Origin: Spinellus fusiger
Taxonomy: Eukaryota > Mucoromycota > Mucoromycetes > Mucorales > Phycomycetaceae
Assembly: GCA_025094145.1 (NCBI GenBank)
Contig: JALLLS010000057.1
Coordinates: 124,001 to 188,000, forward strand
DNA length: 64,000 bases
Direction of reading: 5' to 3'
The notes below the pieces were generated by a model. The model did no database searches, was not told the DNA's origin, and worked only from the letters and a program-made list of their open reading frames with translations. The translations under genes and the position numbers were made by a program. Positions 10,790 through 22,407 of the stretch are shown one piece after another (position 1 is the stretch's first letter; each line of letters starts with the position of its first letter).

Positions 10790-12843
10790 ATGTCAAACAC
10801 ACCACAAAACAATCGTGTGCGTGGCCCTACGTCTGCCCTCAGTAGTTTCCTAAGAGTAAATAACAAAGAGAGAAGTCTATTTGACAGTTGTTATGTAGGA
10901 GCATGGCATTAGAGTAGAGAACCGCAGCAGACGAGAGCGAAGAGAACAAAGAGAGAGAGAGGCAGAGGGAGAAGCAGAGGGAGAAGCAGAGGCAGAGGGA
11001 GAAACAGGAGCAGAAACAGACATTACTCTGCAATTAACAGAAACTACCGAGGAAACACCTCATAGACTCCAAGAAACCACTTCATTGACATACACCCCTA
11101 GAAGAAGTACGAGAAATACAACAGCCACCAACAGCCAAGAAACATCTACAGAAAGTAAACAAGAGACAAAAACAAAAACAAAAAAGAATAAGAAAAAGAG
11201 AGGAAATAATAGCAGTGATGATAATGACAGTGATGGGGATTTTGTGGATCCTGCTGTGGGCTCTTCCTCAAAGGCCTCCAAACAACGCAGCCTTATTTCC
11301 TTTTGTATAAAGTGTGGCAGTCGATTCTCTCGTATTCCAAATCCACTTGAGTCTGAGGAGAATCAACAATGCCCGTCTTGTTTGCAAGGTTGTGTCCCTA
11401 AGAAAGCAAAAGGTCCTGCTAAAAAGAGACGCATTGGCGTCAATGGCAGTACTCTCAGCCTGTCGAGCCAACAAGTTCCTTCTCTTCAAGATGCCTGTAT
11501 CAATGTAACTACCTTTACCAAAAGAAAGATAAAAAAAGAGAGAATTTTCATTCAATAACCCTCTTTTACTCCTCAAACAAATAAGATCATTGCACGCCAT
11601 ATTGAGGATGTGGAAGCATTGGGAGACATAAGCTTTGTTAGTATGGAGAAGATTGCTAGGATCATTGCTAGGAACCGACAATTGACAGATCAAACAGCTC
11701 GTCTTTTCATGAGTCCTGTTCTGACTGAATTGGTGCTCACAGACTGCACAAGTAAGTCAGACCACCTACCACACATCAACATGAAAACAAACAGTTGCTT
11801 ATTCCCTTTGTCATTCTCTCCACAACAGACATTGAACAGGCTGGATTAATGAACATTGCCCACTTTTGTCCTCGTCTTGAAAAACTCAATTTAACCTACT
11901 GTGGAAGAATGTCAGACGCTGTGGTTGCTCTGTATGCATCCCATCTAAAGAAACTGCACTCTCTTGAACTCTCGGGTGCTCACCTAATAACAGAAAAGGG
12001 CTGGAATGCGTTCTTTGATATCACTGGACCACAGTTGAGAACACTGGGGATTCGCCACTCGATGCGATTCACCGCCCAATGCTGCAATGCACTCACCACC
12101 ACTGCAAGACAGCTGAAGCACCTCGCTCTGTCTCGCATCACCACGACAGATGCATCATTTCTTCAGTGTATCAGCACACTCCAGCCATTGGAAAGTCTGG
12201 AGATCTCATGGCCTGAGAAGAAGATCCCAGCTGCCTCCTTTGTCCATCTTCTTGAACACCAAACCTCCCTCAAGAAACTTACTTTGGATGGGTGTGTGCT
12301 TGTAGATGATACAGTTCTACAGGCACTTATTCCATTGAGTCAACTACAGACCCTGTCCTTGGCAGAGTGTGATCTTATTACCTCAGAAGCCATCCAAGTG
12401 TATTTTGAGAGAGCAAAGACAGTATCTCCAGGACATGGATTGACCCATCTTAATCTGTCACGCTGTTTACTGATGGAGGATGAGGCATTATGTGCTATTG
12501 TTCATCACTCTTATAAGAGTTTAACTCATCTTGAGTTGAATGGGTTGGACTTTTTGACGAGCTACAGCCTTGAATATTTGGCAGGACAGCCTGCACAGGA
12601 TGGAAAACAAGAGATTGTCGGATGCAAACAACTCGCCTTTCTTGATTGTGGATTTGTGCGTGCTGTGGATGACTTTGTAATTAGTAAATTGATAAAGACT
12701 TGTCTAAAGCTAAAACATATCAAAGTATGGGGATGTTATCAGGTAAGGTGTGTGTGTTTGGGTGTATATTAACAATAGTCTAGTTGACAGAGTATCCTGT
12801 GCTTCGACCTGATCTTGTCATAGAAGGAAGAGAAGGTGCTTGA
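10790..12843 (+). CDS. RAD7: Nucleotide excision repair protein RAD7 (zinc motif plus leucine-rich repeats)
   Basis: Rad7 forms the GG-NER damage recognition complex with Rad16 and acts in a Cullin E3 ligase. Exons: 10790-10855, 10899-11504, 11586-11751, 11829-12742, 12793-12843; 601 codons (600 aa). The start MSNTPQNNR followed by GPTSALSSFLR matches the family N-terminus; the first intron is only 43 bp. An Arg/Glu-rich and Ser/Lys-rich segment leads to a zinc motif ISFCIKCGSRF...CPSC (about residues 125-160). A ladder of leucine-rich repeats follows: LTELVLTDC, LEKLNLTYCGRM, LKHLALSRITTTD, LQTLSLAECD, LTHLNLSRC, LTHLELNGLD, LKHIKVWGC. The last exon ends in LRPDLVIEGREGA, like other Rad7 tails, but requires an unusual GAG acceptor (12790-12792). 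Confidence 0.88.
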
Positions 12844-14329
12844 GGAAAAAAAAAAGGACGCAATATAAGATATCATATTTTTATATAGAGTGCCTTACCA
12901 TAGCACTAAAAGAAGATATTCATAACAGACTTTGTTTATTTCTTCTTCATCTTATAATATTTATAACAGTCATCTTTTCTCTCTCCTAGCATTTATATAA
13001 ATAATAATAGTAAAGAGTTGTACTTTCAGATGAATGGGCACGTTTATAGAATAGAGTCCACTATACACACTATACAATCTACTATACTCTATATTAATAA
13101 TAGACAATAAGATGGTCATAAAATAATATATCACTTTTCTAAATATCTATACCCTTTTGTAGCAAAGTAAAATGTAGGTTATTCTCTTTACCTGCTTATA
13201 GTTTCAAGACTATCTCACCTGTGGTGGATACCAAGAGTAGACCCATAGATGACTCATTTACTTGCTAATAAAATACCCTATTAAACTACCATCACTACTC
13301 TCTTTATTGGTTGTTATTTTTATGTTTCTATTCAAGGAATTCATAGAGTTATAGTTGCATTAAAGTATTGTGTACAGATATAAATAATAAGTCTGTTTAT
13401 TTTAGTATACTATTGCATGTTACCTTTTGTTTCATTTGTTTCCTACAAATAGTAATGAGGAGGAATAGAAGAGTGCCTATACTGTTTCAGTGATATCAAC
13501 AGTCAGACAGTATGTAATGTCCAACCCTTTATTTTATAATTAAAAAAAAAAAAGAGAGTAAAAACTAACCTTGTCTTACAAATGCACAAGAGCAATGAAT
13601 TCATGACAAGGCGAAATATGCATGTACTTTGTGTTTTCTATGTGTATTTCTGTATGTATTTCTGTGTGTTTTAATATTTAAAGAGTGGAGATGATCCTGC
13701 ATGCATGTCTTGTGGTATTCCTCATGTCTTGTGTACAGATCCATGGACAATAAACACACCCTCAAGGCTGTAAAGCTGACTCTATTATTCTTAGAATAGA
13801 AAGGCCGAGACTACAATAATAAGACTATCTCTTACACTTCTTGATGATTCACTCATGTCCAGATACTACTGATATCTCTTCATTTCAATTGAATAAGTTC
13901 AAGAAACAGAGATGTTTACTATAGAATAAAACACAATGGACGAATGAAGAGTCCATCTGTTCACACAGAGCCCATTGTGTTTTATTCTAGACAGCACTGT
14001 TGTGGGATACAACCTGATCATTTGAGGGGTCAATTTGCCTCTATAGTGGATCAACACAGTGCTAAAGTCAAAACAAACTTTACAAGAAGAAAGGTAGCAC
14101 AATGAAAATCCGTTGAGCATTAAAGTAGGAGACTGGCTTCACTCTTTTTTCTTTCTCATCCACCGCCTATACAAACACACACACATATTTCTATCTCTTC
14201 TCTTCTCTTCTTTTCTTTTCTTTTCTTTTCTTTTTTCTTCTTCTTCTCTTTATAGGAAAACTACACCCACACATATCTATCTATTAAGGAGTTCAGTGAT
14301 TATAGGCAATCCAAAGAAAGAAAGATAGA
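12844..14329. other. AT-rich intergenic region
   Basis: About 1.5 kb without a supported gene. It holds many TATA/ATAATA runs, a poly-A/AG tract near 13540 and a long inverted repeat (13922-13989). CT-rich sequence at 14195-14250 immediately precedes the DDHD phospholipase gene and is probably its promoter/5' leader. Confidence 0.6.
13922..13989. repeat. 18-bp perfect inverted repeat with nested hairpins
   Basis: Arms 13922-13939 and 13972-13989 are exact reverse complements (TAGAATAAAACACAATGG and its complement). The 32-base interval contains further short palindromes (ATGGAC/GTCCAT, TCTG/CAGA). Resembles a foldback or MITE end; no ORF inside. Confidence 0.75.
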
Positions 14330-17300
14330 ATGTTTGACCCAGACCTGACTTTGTTAATGAATCATCCTGAGCCTGAACAAGCTATTGACACAATCCACAT
14401 TCATTCTACATCTGAGGCGGCTGTAAGATGGTACATTTATATATTTATATATATTTATATATATAGTCTATGCATGAATAACTAATGTAGGTCAAATAGG
14501 TTCCATGCTATTGATTGTCCCATCACAGACCCTATTGCTATAAGAAAAGAAAAGACATTGAATCGTAGTTCAAGTGCTGGTTCCTATCTTTCACCAAAAC
14601 CAAAGATATCTCCCAAACAGTGGCAGCCCTTTTCCAGCTATGATTCTGCTGCCTTGGAGAGGTCCTTTGAAGTAGCGTCTTTTTTTTTTCTTTTTTCTTT
14701 TTTGTATTGATGAAGAAATGATCTTTTATATATATTATATAATATTATTATTATATTATATAATGTTATTTTACTAATACACTGATGTATCTACAGACAC
14801 ATGACATTCACACTAGAGTCACCGTCAATGAAGATCATTTATTCGAAGTAGACATTGCACAACGTACCATTAGTCCCATTTATTGGGAGGGTCCAGTTTT
14901 TGAGGTCCGTCGAGCTCATTGGTTTATGCAAGGAGATGGATCAAGATGGATACCCTGCCAAGAAATCATGGCTGAACAAATTGAACATGGTTATCGGTAA
15001 GCCAGTGCCCATCAGACATAGTCATCTCCTGTAACACACGGTATAGCAAACATCAGCACACGTTCTCTGCGGAAGAAGTGGAGTCTATACAGGCTGTAGA
15101 TGGACATGCAGATCACGCAGCCACCTCGAGAGCAGTAGAAGAGAAGAATCTGGAAAAGAAGCTAAAAGAGAGGCCTATGGAAAAGCAGTGGAATTTATTA
15201 GGAGAGTTCATTGGACAGTATATTGTATTTACTGGTCATACCACAGCCTGGCTATTACAGTGAGTGACACTTCATCACCATTTCTTACAACAGCACGTTG
15301 TGTACAGTGATACCACCAGTGGAAGACTAGCAAAGTCCATTATAACTACCCTCACTAATCATCATAATCTTGGTGGTACGCGTCTTTTGCGTGGTTATGC
15401 TGAAGTGGAGAAGCAGAATATAAAGCCAGCAGCACCAACAACACCAACAGCACCAGAGGCTCCTCCTACGCCTCCTACACCTACCGAGAAGAATGGCAAC
15501 AGAGACGTCAGGAATAAAGAGAGCGAGACCTCCACACCCCAAGAAAAAACGTCTCGACCCCTCCCACTACGCCATGCATCCAGTCAGTTCCTATTCCATG
15601 ATCAGGATGACAGTAAAGAACATGTGAGAACCATCGACCACCTTGTCTTTGTAGTGCACGGGTAAATCCCACTTCTCCATTGTCTTTCTCTTTTCTTCTT
15701 TGGAAGTATACTAAGGACATCTCTGAATAGCATTGGACAAAAGATGTCAGAACGTACAGGACAGAATCTAGTGCATGGTAATACTTGTTTCTCTATGGAA
15801 AGTGCCTTGACCTGTCATATTAGATGTCAACACCCTTCGAAAAACCATCAAGACTGTCTTTCCTACCCTGCTGTCTTCTTTACCAGAGTGTACTCGTACC
15901 AATGGTATTCAGGTTCTGCCTATCTTATGGCGCAATGAGATTATGTTTGGCACACAAACAAGTTCTGATGAGGAAGGAAAGGAGTCTGATCTTGGACTGC
16001 CTACTGATGATGATATTTCTCCCACATTGGATGAAATTACATTGGAGGGTGTTCCTAATATTCGTATGGTTGTGTCTGATGCATTTCTAGACAGTAAGTC
16101 TCTACTGCAGTAACAGGATCTCACAAGTGGATTGGAGTTCCTCTCTATATGACCCACAAATACAGAGACCAGATGACACGTGCCATCTCCAAACAAGCCA
16201 ACCGTATCTATGCAGCCTTCTTACAAAGAAACCCTACCTTTGAAAAGAAGGGCAAGGTCACTATTATAGGCCACTCTCTTGGGGTAACTGATAGAAAGAA
16301 AGAAAGAAAGAAAAAGAGAACATTTGCTATGCTGGTATCCATTTCACACTCTTTCTTCTTATACACATATGTAGTCTCTGTTGGCATTTGATATTCTCAG
16401 TGCACAGCCAATGCCTGGTGCCTACTCAGTCTTGAGTAAAATGACAGATCCATGCACAGGCCCAGAAGAAAAGAGAATTCCATTGGATTTCCCAGTCCAC
16501 AACTTCTTTGCTCTTGGATCTCCCCTTGGTATTCTTCTCTTGTTAAGAGGCGTAAGAGTGGGATCTCGAAAGACACTGAACATGCACTCGACATCGGATC
16601 CATTGCCTTCCAATGTATGCTATCCTGCTGCGGAGAATCTGTACAATGTATTTCACAAGGTAATCTTTTCTTTTCTTCCAGTGTATACTGTGCTAGTGTA
16701 TCCTCCAATGGCCTGCTGATCCTCTGTTTGATATGCCTCCATCTAGTCAGATCCTGTTGCTTATAGACTGGAGCCTCTGATTGCTCGTCACTACAGTATC
16801 AAACTCAAACCAGAACCCATTCCTTACAATAAGGGAGGACTCAAGAATGTCATTGATGCCGGGTTTAATGTTGGAACCGACATTGCTACAAAAGCAGGTG
16901 CCATGTACGAATCCTTTGTCTCTGGGGTCAACAACCATGCATGGACACGTGGATTAGGTCTGTCCATTCCCTCCACCAATGCCAACGCCAACGCAAACAC
17001 CAATGCCAATACCAAAGACTTTTCTGTTATGGGTGGATCTGAACTACCAAGGCGTACTGACACTTATCCACCCACCAGTCTTCCTCCTGCTTCCACAGCC
17101 TATCCCCCACAGCCAATGGCATCCTTAACACCTGCATCACTTCGATCTCTGGCGATGGAAGCAACAGGTGCTAAACTGATTTCCATGCTCAATGCCTCGG
17201 GTCGTGTGGACTATTGTCTTCAGGAAGGTATTCTCGAGAATCCTTATCTGAGTGCATTGAGTGTTCATCTTCACTATTGGCAAGTAAGTAGCGTCTCATT

Positions 17301-17399
17301 CTTCTTTCAATGCCCCAGTGTCTTGTGCTTACTGTCCGTATTGCTGCCTAGGACCTAGATATTGTTGCCTTTCTTATCCGTGAAATCTACAAACACTAA
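14330..17399 (+). CDS. DDHD-domain phospholipase (PA-PLA1 / DDL1 type)
   Basis: Predicted intracellular phospholipase A1 acting on phosphatidic acid or cardiolipin at Golgi/ER or mitochondria. Eleven exons: 14330-14430, 14500-14671, 14797-14996, 15047-15259, 15308-15661, 15731-15777, 15824-16093, 16138-16283, 16375-16659, 16747-17283, 17352-17399; 791 codons (790 aa), phases exact. N-terminal WWE-like region (VRWFHAIDCPITD; FEVRRAHWFMQ, RWIPCQ), lipase start VFVVHGIGQKM, IQVLPILWRNE, and the serine-esterase motif GHSLG split by an intron. The DDHD block has FFALGSPLGILLLLRG, DPVAYRLEPL and a final GRVDYCLQEG...YLSALSVHLHYW. An Asn-Ala repeat tract lies before the C-terminal part. Nucleophile Ser is present; the family is firm, the substrate is not. 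Confidence 0.92.
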
Positions 17400-17531
17400 T
17401 ATAATAAAGCATCACGGGCATAGAGAGTATCCTCATGTCCACCACAGAAAAAAAGAAAGAAAGAAAGAAAGAAGAAAAAAAAAACTACAGTGGAAACCCA
17501 CACACAAACCCATCCTAATAAATCATTGGCT

Positions 17532-18090
17532 TTATTGCTTATTCATCCCAGGCAGAGGAACATTGGGGTCGTAGGGTTTTGGCATTTCCAAGCCCACACG
17601 ATGAGCAGACATCTCAATTCTCTTCTTTTGCTCAAGGACAATAGCACTGTATTGCTCTCTCAGTGTCTTTATTGCCACAAGAATCAGTCCCTTATCATTC
17701 AGTTCTACCATTAAAATAGATCCAAGGGGGAGGTTACCTTGTGTTTTCTTGAACTGGTAAGGAAGTTGAGAGTGTGTTCTGCGTTACGGACCATAGCTGC
17801 TGCTTGTACTGGGTCCTTGACTGTTTTCCCTTGTCTGAACAGCTGCATTACTTCATGAAAGAACAGTTTATCTTTGCTGGGCTGTGTATACTAGAGTAAA
17901 CCAGTTTAATGTCTGTCTTTCTGTCTTTCTCTGTCGTTGTGTCTATTTCTCTCAAATTCCCCTTTTCTTTTTTATATTTATATTTATCTATATCTTTATA
18001 TCTATATCTATATCTACATCTGTCTTTTCTGTTTACTTGGATATGGATTTCTCTCAACAATTGGCGATACACTGTTGATAATTTTGACAT
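17532..18090 (-). CDS. FMC1: LYR-motif mitochondrial ATP synthase assembly factor (FMC1-like)
   Basis: Small LYR protein; FMC1 homologues help assemble the F1 part of mitochondrial ATP synthase. The N-terminus MSKLSTVYRQLLREIHIQ carries the LYR-type helix. Exon 2 encodes a second helix block (DKLFFHEVMQLFRQGKTV) and NAEHTLNFLT; exon 3 ends with VGLEMPKPYDPNVPLPG, like the FMC1 C-terminus. Exons: 18090-18037, 17890-17755 and 17704-17532, giving 121 codons (120 aa). The second junction is uneasy: a good GTAACC donor at 17737 puts exon 3 out of frame, whereas the weaker GTTCAA donor at 17754 closes it. An upstream in-frame ATG at 18168 would add 26 residues. It is packed between the DDHD lipase (convergent) and TLG2. 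Confidence 0.72.
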
Positions 18091-18361
18091 GATGGCAGGA
18101 GACACAAAATATGAAAGAAGCTTTTTGTTTGTTTGAAAGAGTTGAATGCTGTCCATATTCACAGTCACACTTCTCTTTTACTGTCTCTCGGGATTTTATT
18201 CGTAAAGAATCACTCTTTTCCAGTAGCGTTTTCTTTCATGGAAGAGTGTATAGGTGAGTGAGTCTAAGGATCTACGGACAGACAGTGACTTGTCTTTCTC
18301 ACTTGCCCGTGGACTGTATTATCTACATAAAGAAGTGTCTTTTTGTCTTTTTGTTTTGTTT

Positions 18362-19784
18362 TTATCTTGGCTTTACAATCAGAATCACCACCAGCAAAAG
18401 AATCACAAGAATCAGTAGCAGAATAAGCTTCCTTTTTCTTGTCTTTTTCATGTAACTTTCACCCTAAAGAAAGAAGGAAAGAGAGAGAGTGAGAATTGCC
18501 CCTCTGTTGTGTATGGCTTGCCTTATCCAATTCAACCACTGCCTGCTTTACTTGCACTGTTGTTTGCTCTATATTGTAATCAATTCTGTCCAGCATAGAC
18601 CCTTGATCAATGACAAGGGACTGCAGATCCCGGAAGATTTCTGCCAATTGATGCATAGATTTGGCAATATGAGTGACTTCTCTTTCTCTTTGATGAAGAA
18701 GGGCTTCGTTGGATTCTAGCACTGCCAGTTGTGATTCTGTCAATCCCTTTGTAGAGAGAACAGGGGCTACAGTGAGATTCCTTTCATGGCACTATAGAAG
18801 AAAACACTTACTCTCTGTGCATCTTGGTCCAGTAGCAATTCCATGGCTTCTTGACTTGATTCATCCATGCCAAGAATGCTCGCCTTTCGATCTTCTTGGC
18901 CCCGTACCTCTTGGTAATATCAATTATTACACACCCACACCATCTCTCTCTTTATGACTCTCTTTATGACTCTCTCTTTATGACTCTCTCTTTATGACTA
19001 TTAAAACAAGATTCAATACACCCACCCGCCCTTCTTTTCTTAAGCACACCGATCTATAAAAGTAGAAATAAAGAAACTCACTCTGTAGGTAACTGGACTG
19101 CTGCTTTCTAAACAGAGAAGACATGTCCTGTACTTTGGTCGCTAGACTCGTCTGGATGTTCTTTGCCAATACACTATCCGGCGACTGTGGATTGCTGTTA
19201 TGAGAGTGGGTGGGGATGCGTTGGATGGCGCGTTGGATGCCATAGAATGCCTATTTCTTATGAGCCGTCTTTCTTGTTCTTTCTTGTTCTTTCTTTCTTT
19301 TTTTCATGCAGCTGTCTTACATCTGTAATGGCACTCGTCAACTGTTCAATGGCTGTTTCATCAGAAGAACGGTCATCAAATCCAGGCAGTAGATGTTTAC
19401 GGTGCATTCCCTGTAGCCTAGAGACTAAGAGGAAAAAAAGAAAAAACAAAGATCCCTTGTAGTGTCAGAACACTCTGTATTCTCTACAGAAAGAAGAAAC
19501 AAAACAAAAAAACAAAAAAACCACACACTCACTCTTCTCTTTGATATGTTCAAGGGCATCATCCACTTCTTCCACAACATCCACCCTTGGAAGTATCAAT
19601 GACTGCTACAGGACACTCACCATGGACCTTACCATTGAGGTGGAAGAACGGACATTTCAATAATACTCGAACTTTCCATAAGTCCCTCTCTTTCTGTCTC
19701 CCTGTCTGCAGAGGAAGACCCTTGTTTTCGTGCGTATGAGTTTCTGTACTGAAGAAACACAAGTGTTCTACTTCGTGTCGTCAT
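18362..19784 (-). CDS. TLG2: Qa-SNARE of the trans-Golgi network, TLG2 / syntaxin-16
   Basis: Target SNARE for endosome-to-TGN fusion. Exons: 19784-19633, 19585-19533, 19424-19321, 19250-19082, 18909-18812, 18746-18522, 18463-18362; 301 codons (300 aa), all phases close. The N-terminal MTTRSRTLVFLQYRN is the family signature (the peptide that Vps45 binds). The Habc region includes WVDVVEEVDDALEHI and FYGIQRAIQRI; the linker has VRGQEDRKASILGMDESSQEAM. The SNARE helix (EREVTHIAKSMHQLAEIF...VIDQGSMLDRIDYNIE) keeps the zero-layer Gln. The C-terminus is KRK followed by an aliphatic membrane anchor (about residues 278-296). Intron 6 begins with GC (AAG/GCAAGC at 18521). It is transcribed toward the FMC1-like gene with a 270-bp gap. 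Confidence 0.93.
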
Positions 19785-20620
19785 GTCAATGAGAAGAAGA
19801 GAAAAAGAGAAAAAGAGAAAGAAAAAAGTGCAATGTAAGAAAGGTGACTTTCTTCTTGATACACCTCCCTCAGGGCCCATTGGGGGGGGGGAGAAGCAAA
19901 CGCTTTGGGTTCTTGTGTCGCCATCAGCAGAAAATACAGAGTCCGCTATAGTGGTTCATGAGCCAACAGACCTTCTACCCCTTGTAGGAATACACACCAG
20001 GAGAATCATCTGGACTTTAAGCGATGATATTTATTTTCTTTTGCATACTGGATAATATTTCCTTTTGTAGAATAACTCACTATCAAATTGTAGTGTCAAT
20101 AAAATAGAGTAATGAATAGAATAGCTAATATTGTAATACTATAGCTAATACTATAATACTATAGCTACTGCCCAAGTACATTCATTATTGCAATAGAATC
20201 TATACCCTAAAAGGCCTTGTGTTTTATCCTTGGGAGATAGAAAACACTAGAGAATATACCCTAGACACCATTGACAGTATAGAAAGACTACTTGAGACTG
20301 ACTTGAATTATGACTTGCCTACTAACAATACACTCATTTTATTATGGATTTCAACAAGATCAATAATAGTCCTTGGTAGTGTCTACAACTTCTATTGTTT
20401 CTCTGTTAATAATAACACCATGTTAAACAATAAATGCAATAGCTGAGTCGTAATATCAGCTTCATTTCTATAATAGGTAATCAGAGTTTAAAATATACAA
20501 TTTGGACGGCGAAATTGCATATTTCAAACACATTAGCCAATTATATGAATATTCCGATTTTATTCTCAGAATAGTTCCTTATTTATCCCATAAATCTTTG
20601 GGTGTGTGTGTGTAGAAATC
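19785..20620. other. Intergenic region upstream of TLG2
   Basis: Contains AG-rich promoter-side sequence, repeated AATACTATAGCTA units (20130-20165) and short unassigned frames. No gene supported. It grades into the Ty3/gypsy relic to the right. Confidence 0.55.
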
Positions 20621-20629
20621 CCTCAAAGA

Positions 20630-22175
20630 CAGACAAGCCAAACATAATGGATTTGACATTCATCCAGCTCTGTCAGAACAGCTTTGTCCGAAGAAGAAGA
20701 AACCCAACAGCTCCTAGAAGTATTAAATAAGTTACCACATGTATTTTCTATTAAATTAAATAATGTCAATCAACTGAAAGCTGATACCAAGTCAAAGAGT
20801 TGCCCAGCTTATGGAATTCCACACGACGACACCATGAATGAGTATGTTAACCGGTCATTCTTCTCATATTCCCTCTTAACAAACAAAACACCAAAGGGAA
20901 CCCACTTATTGGTTATTTCTGGATGACAAACCCTCTAAATGCATCCACTGAGAAAGATAACTACCCATTACCAAACATCAATTTCCTATTCACAAGGATG
21001 GAGGAGAGCAAATACTTTACAATGACTGACACCATGAAAGGGATATTGGCAGATGAAAATGACACCAGAACACATGGAATAGACTGCATTTATCATGCCT
21101 TTCAGATAATCCCGGTGGAAAGTGATGCCAATGGGTATACAAGGAGCACCAGAAGCATGGCAACATGCAATGAACAAGGTGTTTAGTTCAGTATTGTTTC
21201 AGTATTTCTTTATGTACATTGATAATGGGTTAATTTACTACAACGGATCTGAAGACCATGTCAAGCATTCTTGGCATCAGTGTTAACCATTACCAGTAGC
21301 CTCAACCTGTCCTTGGCCCAAATCAAAGTGCAAATCCTGGTATCCAGGATTTGAAGTTGATAGGGCCCGTGAGTGGAGCCGATAGTTTTCGAATAGAGTC
21401 CATTCAAGACAAACAGGATCAAGAACTGGCTGATACCCAGGAACCCTAGTGAGGTCTGGATGTTTTATGGACTGGACTGATCTAGTACTATCGCAAGTCC
21501 ATCCCACACTTCTCAGATGAAACTAGACCCTTGAATTGTTGGAGAAAGAATGTAAAGTTAAAGTGAGATAAAAGTAACCAACAATGCTTTGACCAGTGTA
21601 AACAGCTCATGAACACAGAACTAATTTTATTATATCTGGATTCTTCGCAGGAGTTTGCGTTGTATACAGATGCTTCCCGAGTGGCCATCTCATGCGTGTT
21701 GGTACAGGCTGACAAGACAGACAAAACAGTACTGCATCCTGTGTGTTACAAAAGTCGTGTTCTAATGGGAGCAGAAAAGAACTATGCAATGTACGAATTG
21801 GAGTTTTTGTCTATTGTCTATTGTCTATTTCAATAAAGTGCTATTGTCATTATTCATTGGGAAAGCATTTCAAGGTTTATACGGACCACTCATGCGTTAA
21901 GATATAGGATGAAATTGAAGAAAGACTCATCATCAGCACACTTAGCCAAATGGTTGATGGCCACCGTGGAATATTATATCAGCATTTACTATTGACAACG
22001 TACACAGAATGCAAATACCAACGCACTGTCTATAGGGCGCTCTATAGACACTTCACTGACGCAGACGATGGAAGTGCTAGGAGTACAGTCACAGATGACT
22101 ATCTCTTGATATACACTAACCTACAAGAAGTCTCCGAGGAAATTCCTTGCCACAACATCACATAACAACGATAGG
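20630..22175 (+). mobile_element. Degenerate Ty3/gypsy-type retrotransposon (reverse transcriptase and RNase H remnants)
   Basis: Three broken plus-strand frames resemble successive parts of a gypsy polyprotein. Near 20960-21010 is DNYPLPNINFLFTRMEESKYFTMTD-like sequence (reverse transcriptase fingers). Near 21640-21830 are FALYTDASRVAISCVLVQ and EKNYAMYELEFLSIVYC-like motifs typical of the RNase H domain. Near 21870-21900 a degenerate YTDHS motif follows. Stops and frame changes occur throughout, the YVDD-type catalytic box reads YIDN at about 21215, and no long terminal repeats were recognised at the edges. Borders are approximate. The copy cannot be active. Confidence 0.7.
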
Positions 22176-22407
22176 AGGGTCCTACGACAAATCCCCTTTA
22201 CTTATTCCACCCTACCAGATCACATCACTAAGGCAGAATGTGGCATTATCCAAAGAATTGCCTAATATTACTCCTTCTTTCTCCTCCTCTTCTTTAAACC
22301 CAGCCCTCTTCTTTTTTTAACATTTCGCAGTCACTTTGGGTACGATGTTTTTTGCCAGTCAAACGGTCAGCTACTGCAAAAGACAGCGTGCCCACTTGCT
22401 ACACCTC

